A stretch of DNA of 64,000 nucleotides from Thinopyrum elongatum (lineage: Eukaryota > Streptophyta > Magnoliopsida > Poales > Poaceae). The notes under the pieces are model-generated. The model saw only the letters and a program-made list of their open reading frames with translations. It did no database searches and was not told the DNA's origin. This document shows positions 46,786-58,165 of the stretch, piece by piece. Numbering within the stretch: the stretch's first letter is position 1; every line of letters begins with the position of its first letter. Made by a program: the position numbers and the translations under genes. The stretch spans positions 187,170,942 through 187,234,941 of the forward strand of contig CM022302.1 in assembly GCA_011799875.1 (NCBI GenBank), read 5' to 3'.

Positions 46786-49511
46786 ATCTCGTCCTTGAGA
46801 TTTGGTTGCTCAGGGGTTAAACCTGAATATTCCCCTTTGAGGAAACCGTTTTCCACTCGGGTTTCCTTTATACCTTTGTATTCTGCTCCCGCTGGTTACT
46901 CGGACTGACTGCCTGGCCCTGATGTGATTCGTTTCACTGGATCCTTATTCTGACAGGTCTTTCCTCATATATTATTCTGACTTTAATCCTTTTATGTCCA
47001 ATGGCCTGCCTAGGTGCAATGAATTATCCTGACTACAATACCCGTCCTTCTCGCAAGCCCGAGAGTTGTTCCTTATGGACGTGTTGTGATGAAGTCCAAT
47101 ACGGATGATCGTCCATTGACTTGTGAACAGATCCTCTCGAGGGACATGAAATCTTTTACTCATCATGCTTGGGTGTCCTCAAAGGGCTGTATGTCCTTCA
47201 AGTTTGAAACAGTACTGTGATTCATATCGTTCTCCTTCTCGCATGGTTTACTGAATCATCTTTGGTATCTGTACTATCTCAGGTATCACATTAGCACCGA
47301 AGATTTAATTGTCACCTGTCGTGACCAGCATAAAAGTGTACGGTGATATTATCCATAGACTTGACTGATAGTGGTCCTGGCAGCAGAATCTTGTTCACGG
47401 CAGGTTATTCTTTATCTGCTTCCCATATGTGAGGACATGTGCTGCGAGACTGTTGCTCATCCTTCTGAGTGCTCAGTCTGACAGGCTTGACTATTCTCTT
47501 CTGATGATTCTGGGAATATTTAGTTGGCTGAGCGGGTTGACTCGATATGGGGTCCTTGCAAATAGATTAGACCCCGTGGTGTGTATCCCCATGGTGACCG
47601 GTATCGAACCAGTCTATTCTGGCATTTGTACCAAGTTGATCATGTAACCATTATCATATCTGTATGGCCAATCTTGCTCCTTCATTATGGTTTTCTTTAC
47701 CTGGATCCTTAGCTGAAAGAGCTTGGCCTTATGTATTCTCGATTCTTCGGGTGACCATGGGTACTGCCAGATGCAACGTTCCGGCAGGCATATTACTTTA
47801 CAAGTTGTAGCTGTAGGGTAACGACTGTCTGAACCCTTGGATGAAATCGGCAAACAAACCAGTAGCCACCAGAACGGTCTTTACAACTCAGATCTGGGAC
47901 ATTACTGGAGTAACTCAACCCCGACTCAAGATGGCTGAAAAGCAGCTCAGAGCATGAGACGGTGTCGATAAGAAGAAAGTAGCAGCTCCCTAAGACGGCC
48001 GAGAAACAGCTCAGAGCATAGGGTCACCGCTACGGAAAGAAATTCAACAACTGTCCGAGACGGCCGAAAAGCAGCTCAGAACGCGGGCCAGTTGCTGACA
48101 AAAGAAAAAAAAATCAGCATCCACCCCGGACGGCCGTAAAACAGCTCGGAACACAGGCGTGGTGCCGTTACTAAAGAAAGGCAGGCAAGGGTTCAGTAGC
48201 GTCCCATACAGCTCGCTACTACGCAGACAAGCACAGGTATGATAATTGAAACCGGGCTGACATCATGGTCTGAGTAACTCATGTAACCTTGGCAGCATGT
48301 TCATCATTTCCATAAAAACATGTGTAGCTGGCACTTGATTTCTGAGGCAGGCTTGTGTCCTGACTGGTTCTTGCATTCCGACCAACGGTTGCGGACTTGA
48401 CTCTTGGGATGCATTGTCATATGCTGCCAACTATCTGGGGAGTATCTTGTACTCTGAGGCTTCCTTTTTACCACATACGGGCTGAGTGCATATATCTATT
48501 CCTTAATGTTTCTGCTGTGAAGGTTGCAGTGATGCATACTGGATGCTAATAATCAATCCAAAATACCATTGGTAGTCAGGCTAGGTATTTCCCGATATCA
48601 GGCAGTCAGCGAAAAATTCCATATTGTTGAGCTGAGCCTCCAACTAACTGTCTCTTCACTGATTTCTTTGAGTCCGGTGTCGGGGAGCAACTTCCATAAG
48701 GGGAAATAAGGTAACACCAAGGACCCGACGAAAGAAGCAAAAGAAACGACTAAACAAAAGCACACAAAGCACTAAGATCACACACAAGCAATATATTACA
48801 GCTACTCACAGCAATAATATGCATGCCTACCTAAGCACACAAATCTCGCGGAGACTCCAGTATTACGGTCTAACATGCTGTGGCGATGTGCACGAAAGGA
48901 AGTCAAGGTGTGGAAGGAGTTGGTGTAAACAAAGGTACACCAAACACGGCTTAACACTGGTTGCAGCTGGAAGGATACTGAGGCGAGGACGGACTTGATG
49001 ATCGAGGATCGAAACACGGAGGTCACGACCACATCATCATCAAGCGTACGGAAGAAACCGTACTTGTCCTGGGAACGGATAGCGATGAAAAGAAAGGCTT
49101 GCTGGCATTGCCCTTTTCTGATAACCAAGATCAGTAAGGGTTGCCAAGGCGGCTAGAGGGATGGCACGATCCGGGATAGAGACATGTCTATCACCGAACC
49201 ATAGGGGTGGCTAAAGAGGATATATTGGTGCGGTACCTGTGCATCAATCCTGCAAAGGATCGATACACCAAGCACCTAGGCATCCCTCCGCTGGGACGAA
49301 GATGACACCAACCACCAAGAAAAGATATGCAACTGGAGGGTACAGGTAGTGGATTGCCGCCTATACTCACCAGATCAATCGTTAGTGATAACTAGTCTAT
49401 ATGCATGCTATGCAGCAAACAAATGCAACAAACAAGTGTATCAAACCAACTAGACTCTATACTACCGGTTCTAACGCTCGCACCTAGACTGCGCGTCCTA
49501 TAGCCAGACCT
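46786..49511 (-). other. Non-coding interior of the LARD-like element
   Basis: No ORF longer than 108 codons and no gag or pol motif on either strand. A degenerate tandem repeat lies at about 47925-48160. The rest shows no structure I can name. Confidence 0.6.
47925..48160. repeat. Four degenerate tandem units of about 64 bp
   Basis: Each unit contains agacggccgaaaagcagctc followed by aga/gga and a variable tail. Cores are at about 47930, 47993, 48059 and 48120. They lie in the interior of the LARD-like element, where packaging or structural RNA signals might be expected, but no function is shown. Confidence 0.7.
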
Positions 49512-49523
49512 GCTCTGATACCA
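49512..49523 (-). other. Primer binding site of the LARD-like element
   Basis: On the minus strand TGGTATCAGAGC, the initiator Met tRNA complement, follows the right LTR after six bases (gggagt). It makes the right LTR the 5' LTR. Confidence 0.9.
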
Positions 49524-49528
49524 ACTCC

Positions 49529-52500
49529 CGTGGCACCCCGGCTCAGAGGAAACCGGAACGCCCCGTATTCCAGTCCCAGGGACAAGTCCACTGGAATACG
49601 GCACTATTGGCATAGAACAAATCAGCTCTTTATTGCTATAAATATGGTTACAAAGATTACATCAACACGGCGACACTACGCCTGCTCAAAATAGCTCTAT
49701 GCTAACAGCGGATCGACCTGAGGAGGCGGAGTATCTCTCGACAGCGGAACAGCGTCGGCGGTGATGGACTCCACTCCGCAGGGACTCTGGCTAGAACGCG
49801 TATCCTAGCTCGCGCAATCAACATCTTCGACAAACAAGCAGTCATGGCATGACCTGCAAACTGGCATGACACGCCAGGTGAGTACTTTGAATGTACTCGC
49901 AAGCTCACAACAAACATCAGCATTAAGGCAAGACAACATCATAGTAATCAAGATTAAGTTAAGATTTATTGTTACCGAAGGAATGGTTGAAATGAGCAAT
50001 AACAGGCTACTCTTCCTGCATTCTGGTGACCAACTCATGATCACTCCAAGAACATCCAACGATCATCCTCGAGATCGTTACCAATACTTGCCCATGGCAT
50101 ACTGTCCAACTGTTACCAAACTCAGATGAGTTCTCCCATCATTACTGTCATTATAACGGTTGATCTCCTATAGAGGTCTGGACGGGCTGTCCAATACCGT
50201 GGACACGGCTATTCGAATAGATTTTACACTCTGCAGAGGTTGTACACTTTACCCACACCACGGAACTCATGGCCTCGTGCTCCCATTCGGGTGGACCAAC
50301 GACATTCCGACGAAACCCGCCTGACCCGTGACTCTTCCATCGTACGACCGGCAATCATACCCCCTCTTGGAGTCAAGCCCTGGGTGGCCCCGTGTCCTCA
50401 AGACACCTGCCAGCGTCCTGGCCAAACAAACTGTCCCAAACGGGGACCTGGATCCAATAACTCAACTGGGCTCACAGGGTTATCGCCGCCTACCGGGCCA
50501 GGGTAGCGCGCGCGCATAACCCTCCCTCTTTGGAGGTACCGGTGGAAGAGCACGCGGTCAGACCAAGTCAAGGCCGTCCCATACCGGCAAATGTGGCTGC
50601 ACGAATAAGCCCGGACAGGTGACTCTCGATCAACCAACTAAGTTCACCTATTACCAGGTTGTTTCATCAAGTTAACTTAGTTGGTCAAATTAGGCATCTT
50701 ATCCTCGAACAATCTTTCTGTCACAGCTGACACTCCGGTATCATAGTAATCCAATAACCGGCATGCTTAGGCTACTGCTACTAGTTCATATCCACAAATG
50801 CCGGATGAAATCCCAAAATAATCATAGACGGTAATCTCAACATCATAACCTCAACGAGTGGGTAAACTACTAGTCATTAACAATCCGGTATTCAACATCT
50901 ACTCATGCATGTCATAATCCAATCCATGCTACAGATAACATTCTTGCTATTAAAGTAATTAATTAAACTATGATATTGCATTGCCATTATGCAGATGAGG
51001 GTTATGGCTTGCCTGGAGATGAAGGAGTCACCGGAATGAAGTGCGGAAATGTCGCGGGGACGAATGCCAGAAACAGTTCTCTCTCGGAGGGGCTGTTTAC
51101 GGACAAGGGCAAAAGGGTCATTTCTGCTGTGTCAACACAGCATGAGAATGACACCATCGGAACGGGCTCGATGAGACGAAGAAGTGGGCGCTGGTTTCGT
51201 CTGAATCGGAGTTCCGGGGAAAAAGATATGAATGATTTTCTGCCAGGGACCAATCAGCAAAAGAGATAACTGCATCCGGGTCCCTGAGCAGCTCAGCCGC
51301 TTGCGCATTCAAATAAAATGCGTTTTCCCCAGAGGAAGACGTATTCCAGAGGAATACGCCTCCACTTATCCACCTCAGCAGTGGCGGGGCTAGCTCCTGG
51401 GTCACCGACGGGCGGGGCCCGCGCTGGCCCTCTCTCTCCTCCCACCTCCTTCTTCCTCCTCCCGATCGGGGACAGGAGCGAGGCGAGGCAGATCGCCGCC
51501 GGCGATGGCCCGGGCGGCTCCGGCCGTCCCCGGTGGAGCTTGGACCACCGACGGGACCGGAAGGAGGCGCCGCATTCATCCCGCCTGGGCTCGGGCGCCG
51601 GAGGGGCCCAAGACGGCGGCGGTTAGAGCGCCCACGGCGGTGGTCGTCGGCCAGATTCGAAGACGGCGTCTCCGGCACCCAAACGATGGGGCAAGAAGGG
51701 GGAAAGGACCGCCGGACCACAGGGGTTCTTGCGGTGGAGAAAAGAGGGGGAGTCTGGGCGCAGCTCGCCAGAATTTATCCGGAGCCGAGCGGCGGCCCCG
51801 ACGGCCATTGGAGGAGGAGAGGAGCTCCGGGGCTCGGGCAGGGGAATGGGGAGTGACAGAGGAGGACGGAAGAGGCTCTCGTGAGCTCGGGAGGACTCGG
51901 GGCAGCCTATAAATCGCCGGACGGCGCAGGGCTCGGCCACGGCCGCGGCGAAGCGTGCCGGAGCTTCGGGAGAGCTCACGGAGGAGGGGAGAGACGACCA
52001 GAGAGATCAGAGAGAGGCTGAGAAGGCTCGGGAGCGCTCAGGAGGGCTCAGGCGAGCTCGGGAAGGCTCGAGACGGAGAAAACGCCAACGGCGACTACGG
52101 GCAGAATAGGGCGGAGCTCGTCGCGGAGCGGCGAGGATGGGACTGGAGGGGGAGAGAGGTCTAGGGAGAAGAAGACAGCGAGGGAAAGCTGTGGGACAAG
52201 ACTAATCGCGCGAAACCGACAAGGAGAGGAGGGGCCCCGAGCAAACGGCGTTCGGCACGCGTCCACTGCGTGCCAAAACGGTGGTCACCGCGTGCACAGT
52301 GGCATGCAGTGCTTTCTGGCACCCAAAATGTTGTCTAGCTAAGGGACCTTGCTCCCCAAGGCACCGTGAAGGTGATAGATCAACGAGAAAGTCCAAGGGT
52401 TTATGGGAATTCTCACTGAAAGGTTGCTGTAGCAAACTGTTTGATGAATGCTGTGATCAACAGAAGAAGTATAAGGTCCAACTGAGATGTCTGGGTGGTT

Positions 52501-53587
52501 TGGGATAGGAAGGACTACTATTCTGTGGAATTTTAAGGGAAATGGACCAGGGTTTAACATAGTTGCTTAACAACTGCATAACCTGGTCCAGAATGCCAAT
52601 CTTGAAGTGCCACTCACATGGAGTGTCCAATTGGTCTGAAATTTGGCAAGGCTTGATTATTTGGACATATAATGATGCTGTGGAAATTTCATACCAAATG
52701 GACAAGCCATAATGGTACTTGCTTCACAAGCATCCTCTCTGTCCAGAAACTTGCAAAATTTGCACAGGGCAATTGGATTACTGAATTGGGCCAAAACTTG
52801 GTGGAAGGAGTTGAAATGGATTTAAGAATGTCCTGGTAAATTTTCAGCTTAAATGAAGCAATATAAAATATAGTTGCTTCACAACTGAAAAATATGGCCA
52901 GAATCTAAGAATCGATGCTCTGCTCACTAAGATGATTGGATAGGGTTGAAACTTGTGTAAGAGTCATTATTTGGGCAATTCGAGGTGCTTGCAAAATTTC
53001 AACTCATTTGGATACTCCTAGCTAGCACTTGCTTCACAAAGATTCTAGTTGCCCAGAAACTTTGGAAATTAGCCAAGAGAGATATAATATCCAAATAAAG
53101 TTGAATTTTGGCATGTGGCAATGATATGGATAGGAAAGAATGCCCAAAAAGTTTGAGAGCAAGTAGGCCAATATAAAGGGTACTTGCTTCACAAACTGAC
53201 AACTAGGGCAGAATCAGAAAAGGAATTTTGGTGGATTATTTTTGAACATGGCAAGGAATATTTTGACATATCTGGATAAGATATGTCCCAAAGGATTTAT
53301 GAGAATTATTTGGGAATTTTGGGAATGATAGAAATATGAGTTGCTTCACAACTCAGAGCTGACAGGGTTATTCCTTTAATAGAAAAAGGAATATTCCCAA
53401 GAAAAGATTATTGGGATTGGTCCAAGATGGAAATGACAAGGTCTTGGGATGATTTTGAGGTTGGCAAGCCACTTGGGAGAGGAATCAAGGGTGATCTCTC
53501 CAGGTTTCAGGACTACTAAGCCACAGAAAAGCAAATCCAGACCAAAATAAAAAGGAAAAAGAAATGGGCAAAATCCAGGGTGTCACA
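49529..53587 (-). repeat. 5' LTR (right copy) of the LARD-like element
   Basis: It is collinear with 42706-46765. On the + strand it starts CGTGGCACCCC, where the left copy has TGTGGCACCCC, and ends GGTGTCACA. A TATA-like cctataaatcg at 51908 corresponds to the better cctataaatag of the other LTR. Confidence 0.9.
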
Positions 53588-53592
53588 CAAAG

Positions 53593-56500
53593 CAGAAAAG
53601 AAAAGAGAAAACAGAAAGCAAAAAGAAGAAAAGGAAAAAGGCCCATTTGCCTGGGCCATAGTGGCTACAGTGCGGCCCAGCCCACCGCCAGCGCCTCCCA
53701 CCTTCGCACTGCTCCTCCAGCGCTGCTGTCGCTGCGCGCGCTCGCCGCGCACCGGCCCCCCTTCCTCGCTCGACAGCGCGTCGCCCGCGCCCGCGCTGGA
53801 GATAAGAGCAACTCCCCGCTCCCCCCTGGCAAACCCTAGTCGCCCCACTCCCTCTCCCTCGCTCCCTTTCCTCTTCCCCGAGCGCCGCCATGGCCTAGAC
53901 CTTCTGATACGCGCGGCCACCATCGCCCCTGCGCCTCACAGAAGTGCCAGATCGCCCCGCTGCTTCGCCAGCTGCATCGAAATAGAGCTGGAATCCCCTG
54001 CATCGTCACGCACGAGCTCGTCTTCAAGCTTCGGGCGCCGGTGATCGCCGTCACGATTCACCACCGTTGCGCTGCCCCGAATCCACCTTTGCACGCCTAC
54101 AGGACCGCCGTGAGCACCCCGTCCTCCTCCCTCTCTCTCTCTGTGCTCTCCCTCGGTGCTGTAGCTGCCGCCCCCCATCGTGCCGAGCCCTCCGGCACGG
54201 AGCACGTCGCCGGCGTTGTTCCGGCGACCATTTGGTCGCGCGCTGCTGCTCATCGGCCTCGCCGCCCCGCGTATACCGCGCCTAGCCACTTATTTCGCCC
54301 GCGCGCGCACCATAGCGCCGAACCCAAAAGCCACCCGAAGCCGCCGCCGCCTGCCATCGTCGCTGTCGCCGATTCCAGCTGCCTCAGTCACCGAGACCAC
54401 CGCCAGTGGATGCGGCTCGAAACGCCCGTTCCAGATAGCCCGACCCCGCGCTAAATGGTGCCCCACAACGTGTTTCCAAGCTCGTCGGAGTTCGGCCGCC
54501 GCGGGAGAGCTCGCCGGAGAGCTCCGGCGGCCAGCGCTGACCTGGCCCCGGTGGGTCCCGCCCCTGTGCCACTGACCGATGGGCCCGGGGCCCCCTGTTG
54601 ACCAGTTGACCAGGTCAACTGTGCTGACAGGGCAGGCCCCAGTCAATGACATATGGGTCCCACCCCTCTCTAATTAACCTGATGATTAATTAAGTTAATT
54701 TAATTATTTTTGTTAACCAAACACCCTATGACAGGTGGGGCCCCCTCTGTTTAATTTGTTTAGTTAAAATTTACACACTGGATTAAGACTGAGTCTACGA
54801 CATGTGGGCCCCACACGTCAGGTTTGACTTGGTCAGCCTCTGTTGACCGCTGACGTCACCTCTACGTCGTGCTAATGTCACCCTGTACTGTTCTGGATAA
54901 TGTTGGATTTAATAATTTAAATAATTCCATAATTCAGTTTAAACTTTAGAAAATCATATAAAATAATCTGTAGCTCAGATCGAAAAACTTTGTACATGAA
55001 AGTTGCTCAGAATTTCGAGACGAATCCGAATGCGCGGTCCGTTTGTCCGTCACACGTCCCTAACTATCCGAACATGGAACCGTTCCCCTCCGGTCATCTG
55101 TCTGACAAATGTCCGGAACCGGGAAAACATTCTCGGATGGATTCCCCCTTCCTCGGTGACGTGCAACTATACGTTAGGACACACCCGACACTGCATATTG
55201 TCATGTCGTACATTGTGTTGCTCATGTTTTTTGTGTATTTATACTGTTTCCTCCCCCTCTTCTCTCTTGTTAGACTCCGACGCAGTTCTCGGTACCGACG
55301 CAGCTCCGGAGCCCAACGCCACCGTTGACGACCTTGCCCTTGCCGCCAAGCAACCAGGCAAGCACCCCCCCTTGAGCATCCCGATATCGCCTATTCTTTC
55401 TCTCTCATGCTTGCATTAGAATTGCTGCTACTACTGCTTTACCTATTTTGATGCATAGCCTATTTATTGTAACCTGCTGTTGATAATTACCTGCATATCC
55501 AAAACTGCTTAGTATAGGCTGGGTAGAGACCTATCAGTGACCCCATTTGTCCCGACTGCCCCGCTAGATTATCAGAAGACCCGATCAACGGGATTGAACA
55601 CAGGCCCCGGCACCGCACATCACCCCCTTGGTTGTACGACACTGCATCGTTACCATCGAGTGCCGAGGGTGATACCTCGTGTAGCACTTCAGGTGTTAAC
55701 TCTGTAGAGTAGCTATTTGGTCGTGGTCATCGAGGGTGATTCCTCCTTCTCCACTTCCGATATGACCCTGTCGTGCAACACATCAAGCGTGAACCCATCG
55801 AGGGTGATTCCTCCGAGTTCACCTTGATGGATACATCGAGTAGGAATCCAACGAGGGTGATACCTCGGATTCCCCTGATGTTATGGACACACGGATACTT
55901 GGACTTTACACTGTTACTTGGAAAGGCGGGTCGACCCTGAGGGGTACCCGCGTGAGCCTAAGTGGCGAGTGTTGTGCAGACGGGTTGACCTGGAGGTTTC
56001 CCGAGATATGAATACGAGGTGCGGCCGGGCATTCTTAGCCCTTGCAGCAAGTCCTCAAGACGGGGCGACGGGGTCACATCGATCGTGAGTCTCTGCTCGT
56101 TACCGCAAGCCTCTAGTCCACTAACGATTTGGATATTTGATCCGAGCAGGCCTCTAGCCTGATGGCACTAACTATCACGTGGGCATAGTATGGGCATTCT
56201 GCATCATAGCATCAGCCGAAAGCTCTGTCAGACGTCTAGTTCAGCCTTGCGGCCGGGACGGACCGGCGCCCCCCTGGTGCCTGGCTTCACCCTGCTCGCA
56301 ACGACCCGGAGTGCACAGGGCGATGGCCCAAGACCCCTGAGCGCTTAGGATGTAGACCGGCGGGGACCTCTCTGCTGAGCAGTAGGTAGGGCTACGGTGT
56401 ATCGTTTGGCCGAGGCCGGGCATGACCCAGGAAAGTGTGTCCAGCCGGAGTTAAGCGAGCGTGTTGGGTAAGTTGGTGCACCCCTGTAGGGAAGAACACA

Positions 56501-57415
56501 TCTATCGATAGCCAGTCCTACGGTAAAGGACACTTGGAGTTGTATCCCGATCGATACAACTAGTATTGGATACTATGGCTCTGGGATTGCTTCTCGCAGG
56601 GAGTCGAGAAGGGATCTCAGGACGAGGTTGATGACTGTATGGCTCTAGGATTGCTTCTCGCAGGGAGTCGAGAAGGGATCTCAGGACGAGGTTGATGACT
56701 GTATGGCTCTGGGATTGCTCTCTCACAGGGAGTCGAGAAAGGATCTCTGGGTGAGGTTGAGGCTTAATAATACTACTACATTATACTGTGCTGATCTACT
56801 CTCTTCTATTGCTGCAAGACCGCCGAATATGCTAGTCTTCGATAGGACTAGGCTTTCCTCTCTATTCTGGCATTTCTGCAGCCCAGTCCACATATAGAGT
56901 CACTCTTTGATAATGTTGCATATGTAGTGTAGATCCTTGCTTGCTGAGTACTTCGGATGAGTACTCACGGTTGCTTTGCTTTCTTTTTCCCCATATACCC
57001 CTTTTGATGCAACCAGATGACGGAGCCCCTGAGACAGCTGCCCCCGCCGACGATCGCTACTACTACCCCGAGAATGGATACTACTACAAGCTGGCCGACA
57101 ACCAGGAGTAGGTTCGGAGGGTCCCAGGTAGGAGGCCTGCGCCTTTCGATCGTAGTGTTTTATTTTGCCCCGCCTTTCTAAAGGCCTTTCTGTTTCTCTT
57201 TTAATATCTGTACTCAGATATCTGATGCTTCCACTGATGCTTGTATGCCATCGAGCTATGTATTCGAGCCCTCGAGGCCCTGGCTTGTAATATAAAGCTT
57301 GTATGACTTTATTTATGTTTTAGAGTTGTGTTGTGATATCTTCCCGTGAGTCCTTAGGCTTGATCGTGTGCATTTGCGTGTATGATTAGTGCATGATTGA
57401 GCCGGGGGCGTCACA
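53593..57415 (+). repeat. 3' LTR of the Tekay/Del-like element, second piece
   Basis: It resumes directly after the duplicated caaag and matches 35872-39703. It includes the cgagggtgat repeats and the 64-bp triplet, and ends GGGGGCGTCACA before the tgcta duplication. The two pieces of this LTR add up to 4248 bp against 4259 bp for the 5' LTR. Confidence 0.9.
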
Positions 57416-57420
57416 TGCTA

Positions 57421-57585
57421 GGCTGCTAGCTACTCTATATGTACGTGTGATCCTAATTTATCATTATAGATCGAGTTAACTTTGTGCGAAATTGCATCGA
57501 CAAGCCAGCTTGCTTGGTCATATTGCTAGAAAGGGCAGTGCATGCCAACAAATATAGCAGGTAAAGGCAGCTTCTATATATTAAC
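57421..57585. repeat. Helitron tandem duplication, copy 1, right part
   Basis: It continues copy 1 after the LTR insertion: ggctgctagctactctatat to about gcaggtaaaggcagcttc. It matches 58009-58165. Confidence 0.85.
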
Positions 57586-58165
57586 TAGCACCCCATGATT
57601 CTGTATATGAGCTAGCGACATATAGATATTGGTTGATGATTGAGATATATAGTTGGGCTGAGCATTCATGGTGAACTGGGGCTGCTGAAAAATACAAAGG
57701 TTAATCATGTGAGGCGTTTGTTGAAATGTCTTTGGCAAATTTGGAGATATAAATTCCTCTATTTTCTACCATCATTGGAAGTATATAAGCGTCATCCAAA
57801 ACATTTGGGTTGTGCATTTATTTTCGTAAGTCCAAGGATCTGATTACTATTGATGTAGAGGCTGTTATAGTGATATGTTTCTTCCTTGCATTGCTACCTC
57901 ATCTAATTAAAGTGCTACAAATCTAAGACGGCGGATGTCAGAATGTTGGGATGGATGCTGCGAAAATTGATCGATACAAGCGTAACTCAGGTCCGTGTGT
58001 ATGTGCTAGGCTGCTAGCTGCTCTATATGTACGTGTGATCCTAATCTATCATTATAGATTGAGTTAACTTTGTTTAGAATTGCATCAACAAGCTAGCTTG
58101 CTTGGTCATATTGCTAGAAAGGGCAGTGCATGCCAACAAATATAGCAGGTAAGGCGGCTTCTCCT
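57586..58165. repeat. Helitron tandem duplication, copy 2 (uninterrupted)
   Basis: About 580 bp equal to 35023-35444 plus 57421-57585. Its tgcta at 58004-58008 is the empty counterpart of the LTR insertion site, an internal control for the 5-bp target duplication. Confidence 0.85.

Larger units (their letters stand above)
42706..53587 (-). mobile_element. LARD-like non-autonomous LTR element with 4.06 kb LTRs
   Basis: Two LTRs of 4060 and 4059 bp flank 2763 bp of internal DNA. Target duplication caaag is exact on both sides. The primer site and polypurine tract show it lies on the minus strand. The internal part has no gag or pol. Large retrotransposon derivatives (LARDs, such as Sukkula of barley) have this design: LTRs of 4-5 kb and a short non-coding interior. 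The family name is not assigned. The LTRs differ by only about 1-2% by eye, so this is the youngest complete insertion in the window. Confidence 0.85.
35445..57415 (+). mobile_element. Gypsy LTR retrotransposon with 4.25 kb LTRs and internal deletion
   Basis: 5' LTR 35445-39703, primer site 39707-39718, internal DNA to 42280, then the 3' LTR in two pieces (42281-42705 and 53593-57415). The target duplication tgcta is at 35440-35444 and 57416-57420, both intact. The LTR ends are TGTAAC and TCACA. Only 2.6 kb of internal DNA is left: a gag-like part, the start of a protease and a scrap just before reverse transcriptase. The primer site, gag type and VVRDFP..EELP fragment fit the chromovirus (Tekay/Del-like) group. 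It is not autonomous. Confidence 0.85.
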
